A stretch of 64,000 nucleotides of DNA, from the NCBI GenBank assembly GCA_023653785.1, contig JAMKCH010012395.1, positions 25,596 to 89,595 on the forward strand. The letters run 5' to 3'. The translations under genes were made by a program, and so were the position numbers. The stretch comes from Ophioderma brevispina (lineage: Eukaryota > Echinodermata > Ophiuroidea > Amphilepidida > Ophiodermatidae). Of the stretch, positions 39,131 to 50,657 are shown piece after piece (position 1 is the stretch's first letter; every line of letters starts with the position of its first letter). Under the pieces are notes generated by a model. That model searched no databases and was not told the origin of the DNA. It saw only the letters and a program-made list of their open reading frames with translations.

Positions 39131-40712
39131 ACAAACAACAGACGCCCGACATTTTATAGTTCCAACAAAAGAGCATTGTTAAGTAATTCAACATTATGCA
39201 TGGATTCACTTCACCTGGGGAGTGGGGACTAATATGAATAATTCACCTTACTCTAATATGATTACTGAGGCGTTCAATTAGAAGTATACGTGTTAAGATT
39301 TGGGTTGAAAAAATATGCCAACTTATGAGCAACAGTGTCTATTCGCAGTCAACAAGGGCCAAACATGTTTTTTCCAAAGTGTCACTTTTTGCCGGATTGA
39401 TTCAAAGTGCGGAACCTATAAAGTAAACTAACTAAAGCAGGTAATAGCCTCCCGGGGGGTCAAAACGTGGTAAAAATGTTGTCAACAAAGTCTACAAAAC
39501 TATTAAAAGATATCGTATAATGAACATTTTGCCCATATGTCTTCAAGGGGCGAGAGGCAAAGACCGTCAATATGTGCATACATTTGTCAATATAAATGTT
39601 GGGTTTTGCCCGCCGCAACAACCGGAGTCAGGGGTCAATATCTATTCATTTTGGTTTAATAGATAAAGGGTAAAGGTCGAATCAGGAGGAAAGTAAAATC
39701 ATGATACAACACTATAATGTTTAAAAGAATAATAGCCGCGTTGAATGGAATGAATTGAACTGTTAGTGCATTGATCTTATCTGGAAAAAGAGTGGTAAAT
39801 TTCTGAAATGGTGTAAATGGCATAACCATGGTTGTGCAGTGGGTGAGGATTGACAATTTTTTCAGACCCGTACAAATATTTGCAGTCAAATGATGTTAAA
39901 CTGTATTTACAATTTTCCTTTCTGCCGGGAATTTATTCAAAGGGCAAATCTCTAAAGTAAATGGAATAGGCTAAAACCTCCCGGGCAACAAATATACCGA
40001 CAGTGTATGTGTTGCGTGTACGCCTTCGCATCTCGCCCAGTTCCAAACGTGTGCGCTAAATGTCATCGCTTTTACTGGTGGTTTGAAGAGTTGGTTGGCA
40101 ACATTTTACACGATTTGGACCCTACACCAAACCAGAGTCTTGAGGGGTCAAATTTCAAATGGTGTATGTAATTAATTTTGCAAGATAAATCGTCTGGTCT
40201 CAAGGATTAAAATAGTTATACTTGTACATGTATACTGGTGAGTTGATTGAGGCTATGACCAAATCCAAAGTATGCTTTCATAGACCAAGTTCATTCGATT
40301 TTAGTCAAAACAAGCTTACATGAATGCTAAATTACAAACGTATTTCAAATTGTGATTTGGCGATCAATAGTCGGTTTGTTTACTGTTCAACCGGTTTGGG
40401 AATTGGTGTAATGAATTTTACGAGGATTGGAAGTGAGGCCCTGTTCAACCATTCATTTTCATTATTCGTTAACAAATTAAGTTTTGCAATCCGTTTGGCA
40501 ACGCTTAGAAAAGACCAATCATGTTTAATACAAAATCGAATTTTAGTTTGCTTAAAAGATGCAATGCGGTTTTTAATTTTTGACTGTTTCAATGTATCCA
40601 CTTTTTCAAATACGTGTCAGGAATCTGAACTTAAGGCGTAGATGCCTCGGGTCTTAAATGTGGATATAAACAGTTTCACCTATTGTCATGTTTCCGTTAA
40701 CATATTATTGTC

Positions 40713-40856
40713 ATGCCAATTAACTATAGAAAAATCTGAATATGAAAAACAGGATTTTCACTGGTTTTGCGTGGAAATTGCACAATGCCAATTAACTATA
40801 GAAAAATCTGAATATGAAAAACAGGATTTTCCATGGTTTTGCGTGGAAATTGCACA
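40713..40856 (+). repeat. 72-bp tandem duplication in an open frame
   Basis: Two nearly identical 72-bp units begin atgccaattaactatagaaa at 40713 and 40785. Both stay in one frame, reading QLTIEKSEYEKQDF, then WFCVEIA. The open frame (40642-40890) is not recognised and may be chance. The period equals 24 codons, but the peptide has no LRR pattern. Confidence 0.9.
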
Positions 40857-41466
40857 CTACGTAAACCTCCAAAATGTTGTGAATATATAAAAACAATTTA
40901 ATGAGACGTTCATTTTATTGCGTTATAATATGAGGAGCAATGTCATATTAAGATGCTTTCTTAACAAAAATAATGTTTTTCCTGCCTAACAATGTTCACT
41001 GTTAGGTAATCGGTTAAAAAGGTTTCCTCAAGTATGATTAAATGTAAACAAAACAAGATATTGAATACGGTAACTCTTTGTCGCCCACCGCCTTTTTAGA
41101 TCAAGCATTTGCAATCGATGTGTAATATTATTCAAAGCCATTTTAAGTCAAACAGGTCTTGTTTGTTATTTTAAATATTATTTTAACATTTTATCTTCGA
41201 AACTAGGCATTCGTATCACTTGATATTTATTATTGAATGCTCCATTGATGTATCCATATTGTAAGGGCATTTGTAATACGCAGCCTCGTCCCCCACGACC
41301 CACCTTAAGGACGTTGAAATTTCGTATGTGTGAAATGTTAGAGACGCACATTCATATCCATTCATATCCATTGAAGTTTGAGTTGGGTGAGATATTTTCC
41401 TTCTTTTCTTTTTTTTAAGGAAAAATCCATGCCCATCGAAATATAATGGTGCGCCCCTTACCCTTA

Positions 41467-41728
41467 GGGAGGGGTCATCATTTACGCCAGGGGGAATGGA
41501 GGATTTGAGGGAACCCGAAAAATTTTTGTAAAAGAGAGGGGGGAACGTGAAATTTTTCATCAACGAGAGAGAGGGGAACATGAACTTTTAAATGGGGGAA
41601 ATCAGCATGGTCAAGGGGGCAGTGTGAAATTTTTGAACGGAAGCGAGGGGGGAACGCGAACATTTTTGCCGAAAAAAAGTTGAAATCCTCCATTCCCCCT
41701 CCCCCTGGCATAAATAATGACCGCTCCC
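41467..41728. mobile_element. Harbinger-like MITE with TTA duplication
   Basis: Starts GGGAGGGGTCATCATTTACG and ends, in reverse complement, GGGAGCGGTCATTATTTATG. The arms continue for about 45 bp (gccagggggaatggaggatt). TTA flanks both ends (41464-41466, 41729-41731). A 3-bp TWA duplication with G-rich ends points to PIF/Harbinger. The interior is built of ggggaac.tgaaattttt words. Confidence 0.7.
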
Positions 41729-42236
41729 TTAGTAGTGCACGTGTGCTTAATAAATTCAATGGCCTCTGTAAGAAATTCACAATCTTCTGTCTTTAAACGG
41801 ACAGATATTAGTATACATGTACACAGTTGGCTTTTGGACGCATTAATACAATCATTTGCTCATAATACCAAACACGCAAGATCGTCGGAATCAACTGAAA
41901 TTTGGGAATAAGCTTTACTCAAGGATATAAATAAAATAGAAGGTGCTAGAATCACAAAATACGTCTTTATACGATTTATTTTTTGTTAATATGTCACCAC
42001 AAATCATTTTTGGCACACAAAAACAACATGTTATCCGCTGTTTGCCACCACTGACGAGTGCAAAATTATTAAAACGTTTTTTATGGAGTGTGGTGTGAAC
42101 TGCGCACTATGATGAGATGCGATTTATCCTATGAAAATGCTGCTTACACAATTTGGCACTCGACGACCCTCTACCGCGAAATGTTGCAATGGCTTAATTT
42201 CTCTGTTTTATACATATGTATTTTTATTTTAACCAG

Positions 42237-42309
42237 GAGAGACGGGAATAACAAACTCAAAGCCCAAGGAGGGAATCGCCTTCAGGGACACCCGTCACTT
42301 ACAATGGCT
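42237..42309 (+). pseudogene. Frameshifted LRR exon of RXFP/LGR-like receptor (LRR6-like)
   Basis: Bounded by aaccag and gtaagtaat, but 73 bp long. Entered in phase 2 it reads RDGNNKLK. Read back from the donor in phase 2 it reads PKEGIAFRDTRHLQWL. The two halves are in different frames and meet around 42262-42266 (aaagccc). The length suggests one extra base over a 72-bp exon or two missing from a 75-bp one. The corresponding RXFP1 repeat, as recalled, has NN.L, then LPDK and ends RLHWL, so it is the unusual repeat of the series and 75 bp is plausible. Either a sequencing indel or a real lesion. If real, the receptor is a pseudogene or the exon is skipped, but skipping 73 bp would also shift frame. 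Confidence 0.65.
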
Positions 42310-44581
42310 GTAAGTAATATTAGTTATTTTGGTAACTTCTAATACAAGCTTACAACTATAATTTTCTTACTTAAAATATTTTGTTCTAAAGTTTCCTGTT
42401 TGGTAGGGACCCAGCCCAAAAGGATGATGAAAATTGGATAATACTGAACATTTAGGCCTACCCAGGATGACCTTGTGAACCTTATCAGTTTGTTAGGACT
42501 TGAAAAACTATTAAGTGTGTTATAGAGCGAATTATACCTTATTTCAATCCTAACAATGTATTATATATATTGTATTTTGTCAAAAGCTGATAAGCTTATT
42601 TGTTCACATTAATACAGATGTCTACCGTATTCATCGTTTCCGAAATCTGGACCTGTCTATTTAAAAATTTGTGGTCAGAGGGAGAATTCTAAAACATTTT
42701 CTTTCGACAACGTCTCGATTACCTTGATTATGATAGATGATCCGCGTCAAAGTTTATGGTTTAAAATGGTGAATAGAAATAATGGGGTACTTTAAGATTG
42801 ATTGGATTATTATAACGTTTCCAATTAAGAGGAAGGTCAAGTGGTCTAATTAATTGAATGCGCCACGTTTGAGGTGGAAAAAGTAGGACCAAAATGTATT
42901 TACTAGCCATGAATTGGTACTTAAATCAATTTAGGTTGTTTAGTTGGTCGGATATCGTTACCTCAACCATTTGGGTTATTGGAGGCATTTAGCAATGACT
43001 ACTTTAAGACTACTCTATTGCTGTAAACAAATGAATGTGTATCTGTTTACTCCGTTGATTTTTTTCGAGTGTAAGAGACAGAATTCTTATCGCTTACACA
43101 GATTGATATTACACATACATACTTGTACTTCATATATCGATATCTTGGTCGTCAAATAAGTTGATTTTGAGTAAAAGAAAATAATCTGTCAGAACATGGA
43201 CTAGGTCCTTGGCTGATGTAAGTACTCATTTGAGTCTAAATGCGCCTAGAGTTGCCGTCTCGAACTAGGATAGAACCCATAACCTCCTTGGTGCCCGGAG
43301 ATGGACGATTTGCTATGTTAAGTCTTTCCACCAAGTACCTATACAGAGTGAATCAAAAAAAATTGTGCATGAAAAAACACAAAATTTAACCCTGACCTGT
43401 TTACTCAACTCGAAGTTGATGTTTTCATGATCTGCATATTTTCGACTTTCTGTGCTGAAAAAATGACGTAATTTTGTGTAGAAATGAGGTAGATAAGAAA
43501 GATTTTCACAGCTGATCCAGAAAGATTTGTCACCACATTCAGACAAAATAATGGAACTGAAAACCAGCTTAACTGTGTAAATCCCATTGGAATGGGGTAC
43601 AAATGGATCAGCCGCGAAAATCTTTCATATCTTCCTCATTTCTTCACTAAATTCCTTCATTTTTTCAGCATAGAAAGTCACAAATATGCGTCACAGTTGA
43701 GTAAACAGGTCAGGGTCAAATTTTATGTTTTTTCATGCACAATTTTTTTTGGATTCACTTTGTATAAAGAATAATTATGTTTAACTAGTCTGGATATTTG
43801 CATTCACATTTGTCATTAATAATTTTCAAGCTCACATATAATATGAAAGTAAATATGTTTAAACGGTTAGAGTCTGCATTAAGCATGTACATTTCCTGAT
43901 GTTTCAATTTTTTCCGAGAAGCTAAGTAGTAAATAATAAATAATTACAATTACAAACTTATACATATTTCATTTTATTAAGAAATAGCAAAATGTTACTT
44001 TTTATTAATCGAATCACTGTTTATCAAGGGGAAAACACGACCAGAAAATCTGGTGGATCGAGATGAATGTCATGCTCCTCCAAGTGGATTTCAGATAAAG
44101 AAGGCCAAAAGAAAATCAATTCTAAACTAATTTTATGAAAACTTTCGGTGAAAATAACAGATTTTGGTCATTTAAGGGGTACTTTTAAGACGTTATCTTA
44201 TAAGTGGCAGACATGAATTTGTATACCCTCGGACACTACTACCTGGAAAAAATATATTAAAAAGGCGTTATCTGTATTGCGCCCTGTGTATCAAGACATT
44301 GGCGGAGACTTTGTCCTCAAAGTAAGCTATATTCATCTTGGTGTTTATTTATAGATATTTTATTAAACGGTCAAAACGAGATTGAGACAGATATGAGTGG
44401 TATTTTTGAAGGCGCTTGACTTCTTTCTATTGCATATTCGTCCCAGACAACACGCAACCGAATTTAATACATGTTCTCTCATGTGCAGTGATTTTAGGGC
44501 GTGTTTGTTTGTTTGTTTGATTTGTTGTTGCTCTTTATTGATATTGTTGTTTTCTTTCTCTTTGTGTCTTGTTTCTTGCAG
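42310..44581 (+). other. Inferred intron, 2.3 kb
   Basis: From gtaagtaat to ttcttgcag. It contains the palindromic MITE at 43344-43762 and a weak tRNA-like minus-strand patch near 43200-43335 (ggttctatcc B-box-like). The rest, 42310-43190 and 43770-44580, shows nothing but a CT-rich acceptor tract at 44520-44580. Confidence 0.7.
43344..43762. mobile_element. 419-bp palindromic mariner-like MITE
   Basis: Begins CAGAGTGAATCAAAAAAAAT and ends in its inverse (gattcactttg), with TA on both sides (43342-43343, 43763-43764). The two arms are near-complete inverted copies over about 190 bp: tgcatgaaaaaaca, cctgacctgtttactcaact, gactttctgtgctgaaaaaa and aaagattttc.c.gctgatcc recur inversely. No coding sequence. 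Confidence 0.85.
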
Positions 44582-44662
44582 GGATCTGGAGGGAAACACA
44601 TTTCAGAAATTGCATCCACAAAATTTCACAAGAGTTCACGTTAATCAGTCCGTGAGCGTTTT
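44582..44662 (+). CDS. LRR exon of RXFP/LGR-like receptor (LRR7-like), 81 bp
   Basis: Between tttcttgcag and gtgagtatt, phase 2 at both ends. It encodes DLEGNTFQKLHPQNF, then TRVHVNQSVSVL. The opening DLEGN followed by a repeat with an irregular C-terminal half is exactly what RXFP1 shows at this position in my recollection. The preceding exon ends in LQWL and the next begins ILTN, so the join reads WLDLEGN as in the relaxin receptors. At 81 bp it is three codons longer than the standard repeat, and the extra residues fall between F and the last two leucine positions. An alternative donor at 44651 (gtgagc) would give 69 bp. No stop or frameshift. Confidence 0.8.
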
Positions 44663-45983
44663 GTGAGTATTCAAAATTTAATTGAATTTATAATTATTTT
44701 CAATAGTAAAATAAAAAAATAAGCTAACCTACAAGCTTGTATCTGCAAACTCTGATAACTTTTTCAACAGTGATGGTTCCATTGATGTGATGTTCATAGA
44801 GCTGACGGTTACTGAAGGTCAAAGGTCACGCTGTCGTTAGCTCCTCTCGTTAGCTCCTCGGTGCTGGCCATGCAATGCGAAGGTGACTGATCTTATGTTG
44901 CACTGTTCAATTTAGACAAAGAATCATTATACTTCAAGATGGCGGTTAAAGATTCAATCCACATCAGGGCAATGGCGGATAGTATTTGTAATGCCCTTCC
45001 TTGCCGATAAAAATAGATGCGACAAAATGACACCTGTCATACAGAAATCCGTATTTTTTTCACAAGTAATATTATAAAATTTAATATATTTGGTTATTTT
45101 CAATTTGCAACTCATTTGAGACGTTCTGCCTTTTACAAATGTTGGCTCATCCACAACCATCTTTTTCAAGAAACTCCCACCAATATTATGTTAGTCGCTA
45201 TAGCTTTTAAATATTTTGTCTACGTCGTATTTACGAAATACGCACAGACCCAATGTTGATGTGTCCACCACTTTCATAAGGTTGGTTTCAAGGCGCTTTA
45301 ACTAAACTTGATGTAAGACCTATGCACAATTTGAGCTTCACGCATGCCGACTTCCATATTTTCATTTGAAGCCAATTATTACCCTATCAACAACCTTTTG
45401 AGAGTGTACATGTTTAACTTTATCCTCCTCACCTGGCTATATAAATATAAGATTTTTTGTTTTTTAAAAATAATAATGCCTAATCGTTTACTTTTTAATT
45501 AAAATTGTGCCAAATAATTCAACATTTTATTTTTTTTTTAAAACACTTTATTTTTTGGCCAGACAATTTTATATCGAATTTGAAAAAACCAAATTCAAAA
45601 TGGCCGAAACGTTTCGTTCAATTTCTCAAATTTCTATTTAAGCCCATGAACACATACCCATAACGACATGCTCAAAGTGGTTATTTTTGGCCCTTTGGCT
45701 GCAAGAGTAATTTTGTTTAATCTATGTCATTACAGGCCCTATTTCAAAGGAGGCAATTGTTTCCATTTTATGGTCCCGTTCTTTTATCTTTCTTTTTATT
45801 TCATTTTTTGCGTTTTCCGCCAAATTCAACGCAAATTATCTCGAAAGGCGTAGTGACACCGATAATATTGTTCTGAGCAAAGAATACCATACGGTTAGGG
45901 AGCTGTACGCGTTAAATACATTCAAGGTATTTAAAAGTTAAATAGCAAACTAAAGAATATCTTCTTGCAGTGAGCCCCTTAAG

Positions 45984-47180
45984 AGCCCGGTGGGCTCACC
46001 AACCGCAACCCTGACCTACATGATCGTACCAAGCTTTGCCAAAAACGCGGACAAATATTGGCACGCCATGGTGGTTATGACATGGTTCCTCCCCATCGTA
46101 TGTTGGTTCTATCCCATTGGATATACATTTGTGATACATGATTGACGGCAAAAATACTGTATTACAAACAGGGGTTCACATCTATGTTTCACTCTCGCGT
46201 GCCATATTTGTCCGCATTTTGGTAACGATCATTACAGTCATATCACAGATGATGATCCCACCGGGCCCTTAAGCAGCAGTCCATCTTTGACCTTTAGTCT
46301 GGGCATGGAGAAAGAGATAAGAAGGAACCACAACGACCCCCTTGACGTTTGAACGATCTTATCTGCCGCCTATAATTCAATGTTATTCATATTCTCTCAA
46401 GTGGCCCTTCCGAGGATAATCCTATTCCCGTGGCCCACTCAATCTGTGATCCTGACTGTAATGATCCGTTACCAAAAATCGCGGACAAATATGGCACGCG
46501 AGAGTGAACATAGATGTGAACACCCTGTTATACAGTTTTTGCGTCAAATCAGGTATCACAAAACATATCCAATGGGAATAGAACCACCATCCGATGGGGA
46601 ACCATGTCTTAACCACCCATGGCGTGCCATATTTGGTCCGCGTTTTTTGCAAAGCTTGTTAACGATCATGCGGTCAGTGGTGCCGATTGGGTGAGCCCCC
46701 GGGATCCTATTCAGAATTTCTGGCTCGAGCAAATTCTCAGTTTGTGTTTTTCTTCTTTGGCGAAAGATTCCGGGTCTCGGGAATCAGCGAATACTCAACT
46801 TAGCCACATCCATGGAAACCGATCAACACGCCCGGGGGGTTTCTTTGGGATTTGCTCGTGAACCCCCATGCCGTTCCTAAAAAGAGGGACTATAGCTCCC
46901 GGTGGGCTCACCCAACCGGCAAACACTGACCGCATGATCGTTACCACCAGCTTTGCAAAACCTCGGACAAATATTGCACGCCATGGTGGTTAATGACATG
47001 GTTCCCCATCGTAATGGTGGTCTATCCCATTTGGAATGTATTTGTGATACATGATTGACGCAAAAACTGTATTACAACAAGGGTTCACATCTATGTTCAC
47101 TCTCGCGTGCCATATTTTGGAGCGATTTTGGTATCGATCATTACGGTCAGTACCACAGATTGAGTGAGCCCACCGGGCTA
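45984..47180. repeat. Three copies of a ~285-bp foldback element
   Basis: Copies are at 45984-46267 (+), 46427-46702 (inverted) and 46895-47180 (+). Ends are agcccggtgggctcacc and ggtgagcccaccgggct, i.e. inverted. Subterminal words atgatcgttacca..agc..tgc and gcggacaaatattggcacgc are mirrored at the other end (gcgtgccatatttgtccgc, ggtaacgatcat). The centre carries gggttcacatctatgttcac. Copies differ by many one-base indels. Confidence 0.85.
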
Positions 47181-48630
47181 AGCTGCAAATGCGGACTACC
47201 GCAATGGGTATCAAATTCAATCAATCATTCTAGTCCCGCTAGGGGTCAAAGTCAGTTGTGATTGTGACCTGGTTCATGATACAAATAGGAAATTAATCAA
47301 CATACCAGCAAAATACCCTAACGTGTGGTTATTTTTTCTTGCGTAGTACAGTGCCATTTTTCTTCGTGTTTGGCTATTTTTAAATGTGTATCTTTTTCAT
47401 GTATTGAGAACAGGCCCCGCAGGGGTAATAATCTCCGCAAAATTAAACCATTCATCTTCAATCAAATTTTTATTTGTTCATCATCGAATAGGCCTACAAG
47501 CAAAAACATATGATAAAATAATATGTAATAATGCATTACAGTGAAAAATATTAATTGATACAAATATTAATCCAAAAATCTTTTTTTGCATACAATAAAG
47601 ATTGTTTATAATACATTTTAAAGTGTAATTTCAAAGAGAGTATATAACTGGGATAATACTAGTGGGAAAATATATTTAAAAATCACATTAAGTGCATATT
47701 ACAGCTGTGCCGTTAGGTGTATTTTCACTGAACTATATAAATTTCACCAAGCCTGTCCAATTAGGGGCCGGGTATATTTACCAACTGAAATTGGTCCTGT
47801 TAAGGTCAGCTTCAGAACCCCTGGAACGACATGGGTGCCCAACGAAAATCCAAGATGCCCCCCCCCCCCCCCCGTCCCCACTTCATTTAGAGTATCAAAA
47901 CTATCATCCCTTGATCTTTTCCACTGGGCAGGCTTGGGCAGGAAGCCTGACGCATACGATGCATATTAACTTCTTATATACGAAAACAACACAATACATC
48001 ATGAACCGAAGACCGCCGAACATGTTTAATATGCAATATACTTTCACACTTTTTACGTTTTCGGACATAGGGTTTTTCACACTATTCTCTGTAATGATTG
48101 CTTCGCCTATCATCGATTGCGCAGAGGGATTATGATCAAGGGGTGGATTTTTGAAATCTTCCTTTTTGGGGGTTGAATGGATAAAACAAATAAATCGCAT
48201 CGGATTGGTGAAGTCGTGTGTTCTTAATCTCTTTCTTCCATGTTCCTGGGTCGGTGGAGCTGGGACGCCTGAGAGCTTCAAAGTACACACATCACATATA
48301 CACGTCACTCTACTACTACTGCTGCAGGTCAGAACCGATACCGCTATAAGCTCTTTACTTAATGTTTTTTGTGTAGACGATACTATAAAACGAATTAATC
48401 TTCTTGAAGACGCTAACACTTAGTCCCCTTTCTTGGACGCGAGTTTTTATTCCGTAAAATTGTATGTCCCACGTGAGGTTCTGTTAATGTTCATAACTTT
48501 GCATTCGCTCTATCATAACAATCCAATATCAATTCGCATGTCAAATTGGTAAAAAAATTGCGAAATATTTAAAATGTGTATTTCTGGCCCGGGTTTGTTC
48601 GCATTGGTCTGTTGTCTGAGACAATCCAAC

Positions 48631-48900
48631 CAAGCCGTACGCAGGATTGAATTTTGGGGGTGCGCGGGACTACGAAAAAGTGAGACCTTTTTTCTAAAAT
48701 TTGGCCATAATCTCTTTAACAAAATGGTCCTTGATAGATGTTTTGAAGCCTTTTCTTCTTCAACTAAAAAGTGGACTTTCTTGTTCAAATGTCTCTATAT
48801 TTTGGACCTTTTTAATCAAATTCAGCAATCAATGGACCTTATTTGCCCCCTTTTCAACAAACCCCCTTACCCCACACCCCCACCCCCTGCGTACGGCCTG
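48631..48900. mobile_element. hAT-like MITE
   Basis: Starts caagccgtacgcagg and ends, in reverse complement, caggccgtacgcaggg. The flanks are caatccaac on the left and caatccac on the right, an 8-bp duplication with one inserted base. The interior has ggggtgcgcgg near the start and cccacacccccac near the end, a layout like the MITE at 15193. Confidence 0.65.
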
Positions 48901-49550
48901 CAATCCACGCCTGTAGCACCATTATAAACAATCATTAGTTCAAAATCCCAAGCTGAGATGGAGATGCCACAAATTTATATGTCATTGTTACTTTTGCTGC
49001 CAAAATAAATCTTTCCAATCATGACGATAAATTCGCAATCAGTAATTTCTCATCAATAAACTGATATTGTTACTTCTTATTAAGAGTCAAGATCCTTTGC
49101 CGGTAAACGGTTAGATATTAAATTACATTTCACGGATATGATCCGTTATAATTAGCATTTTACAAAGGACATACACGTATTTGACAGAATTTCAAATAGT
49201 TGAACTTCTTGTGTCCGTGGGAAGGGCTGACGTGATATATTGTCAGCCCTTTTAAACTAGGGGTCTTTCGTTGTAGACTTGGTAAAATCGGGGTAGTAAC
49301 AATGCTGAAATTTGTGAATCTTAAGGAGAAAAGGGTAAAATGGTGAAGATTATACAAAATGGATTCATAATAATTTTAAAAAGGGGGTCAAGAATATGTA
49401 ATTAATGTTGGTAAAAGTACTCTCTTAATGTGTATAGATAAGGAAGGCTATTGTTCTCCGGTTTATGATGTAGTGGAAGGCAATTGCATACTGCACATTT
49501 GCAATGGAAATTTAATTTGGTATTCTACCTCGACCTATATCTAGCTTATA

Positions 49551-50657
49551 CAGTGTGAGTCAAAAAGAATAGGACCGTGATTGATTATTGTTTATTTTGA
49601 GCTTGATGAAAACAAGTTTTACTTACCCGAAACAATCTGCCAAGGACTTACGACCCAGCTATTGGGAAGATCCCTCAACGTTTTCCTGGGTCAAGTGACA
49701 ATTCTACCTCGTCACGGGTCAGTGATTTGCCGCCACAAGACCAACAGTCGGCCTGATGATGCGTCTTGGATAAGACGTGAAACTGTAGCCAGTTTAAAAA
49801 AAAATAGTAAGTCCAGAAGACTAGTTTCAATCCGTTTTGATCCGTTTCAATATTTCTTTATTTCTACCTACCTGGATGATTGAGAACATTCACAAATATA
49901 AGCATGTTCTTCCGCTTATTTAAAAAAGAACTAACAAAATTCATCATTCCTAACCATTGGTATACCTGATCTGCCGAAAGAACCTATTTATCCAGCTGTC
50001 CACGGAATGCTGAATGCTTTGAATATGTGTGAGTACCTGGGAAATGACTGGGTCATGGGAATGTAAATGAAATTTAACCTGCGAGTTTCAAAAACAGATT
50101 AGCATGGTCTGCACAAAATCAATAATGAATAAAACAACAAATCTGAAGGTATTTTCAAAACTTGTTTCTTACGGGAACTGCAAGGCCAACTGTCTCTGAA
50201 CCTCAATGGGAGAATGGGTCAGCAAGTAAGTTTCAGCTATAAAAGTTCGTTTTACATCTGAATATGGACGGGTCATGATACCTAATACCTTTCCACCAAG
50301 GCCAAGTTAGTTTTGAAAATACCTTCAGATTTATTTTATTCATTATTGATTTTGTGCAGACAATGCTAATTTGTTTTTTGAACTCGCAGGTTTAAATTAA
50401 TTTACATTCAATGTCTGAGTCATTTCCCAGGTACTCACACATATTAAAAGCATCCAGCATTCCGTGGACAGCTGGATAAATGGGTTCTTTCGGCAGAACA
50501 GGCATAACAATGGTTAGGAATTATGAATTTCGGTGGTTCTTTTTTTCTAATGAGCGGAAGAACATGCTTGTTTCGAATATGTAAATCTTTTTTATCAAGC
50601 TCAATTAGCTTTTTGATAAAAAAATAATCACGGTCCTATTCTTTTTGACTCACACTG
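49551..50657. mobile_element. 1.1-kb giant palindromic mariner-like element
   Basis: Ends are CAGTGTGAGTCAAAAAGAAT (49551) and its exact inverse attctttttgactcacactg (to 50657), flanked by TA (49549-49550, 50658-50659). Inverted identity runs inward over hundreds of bases: ggaccgtgatt, gaacatgcttat/gcatgttcttccgct, tccagctgtccacggaatgc, gtgtgagtacctgggaaatg, tcaataatgaataaa and ctgaaggtattttcaaaac. The arms meet around a 140-bp centre (50166-50305). The left arm has about 270 bp (49612-49885) missing from the right arm. Confidence 0.85.
49735..49795 (+). ncRNA. Hammerhead-ribozyme-like motif (candidate)
   Basis: CTGATGA (49753-49759) is followed by a hairpin, cgtctt-ggat-aagacg (49762-49777), then GAAAC (49779-49783). 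GGC just before the core can pair with GCC after it, next to a possible GTA cleavage triplet (49785-49787). This is the order of hammerhead core elements, and short-stem-III hammerheads are known from Penelope-like retroelements. Deviations: two bases (TG) before stem II and one (T) after it, a very small stem III and a short stem I. It sits in the 270-bp segment unique to the left palindrome arm. A chance or degenerate match is possible. Confidence 0.3.

Larger units (their letters stand above)
37810..39870. repeat. Pair of ~135-bp direct repeats flanking a transposase relic
   Basis: 37810-37940 and 39736-39870 share gccgtgttgaa/gccgcgttgaa, aactgttagt, ttgatcttat, ctgaa, ggcata and the end block. 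They are diverged. A second diverged pair, 39370-39480 and 39880-39985 (gccgg, attcaaag, aaagtaaa, cctcccggg), lies next to it; the first of these also resembles 29705-29770. This could be a degraded long-repeat element or segmental duplication. Confidence 0.5.
35371..42236 (+). other. Inferred intron, 6.9 kb
   Basis: From gtgagtatg to the aaccag acceptor at 42231-42236. It holds a tandem duplication (35601-35801), a 21-bp inverted repeat (36572-36630), direct repeats (37810-37940 and 39736-39870), a rearranged transposase (38285-39130), a 72-bp tandem duplication (40713-40856) and a Harbinger-like MITE. 36640-37800 and 40890-41460 show nothing else recognisable. Confidence 0.7.

Noticed and set aside
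40324..40641. 105-codon open frame next to the 72-bp duplication
   Set aside because: Open on both strands over the same DNA, no family resemblance; not enough to call a gene.
44582..44650. 69-bp version of the LRR exon using the donor at 44651
   Set aside because: It would cut off the last two hydrophobic LRR positions (SVSVL); the 81-bp form keeps them and uses a better donor.
47904..48419. Longest open frame in the window (171 codons, minus strand)
   Set aside because: No recognisable domain, Ser/Cys/Val-rich text of random appearance, overlaps two open frames on the other strand and a poly-C run. Length is within chance expectation for 64 kb.
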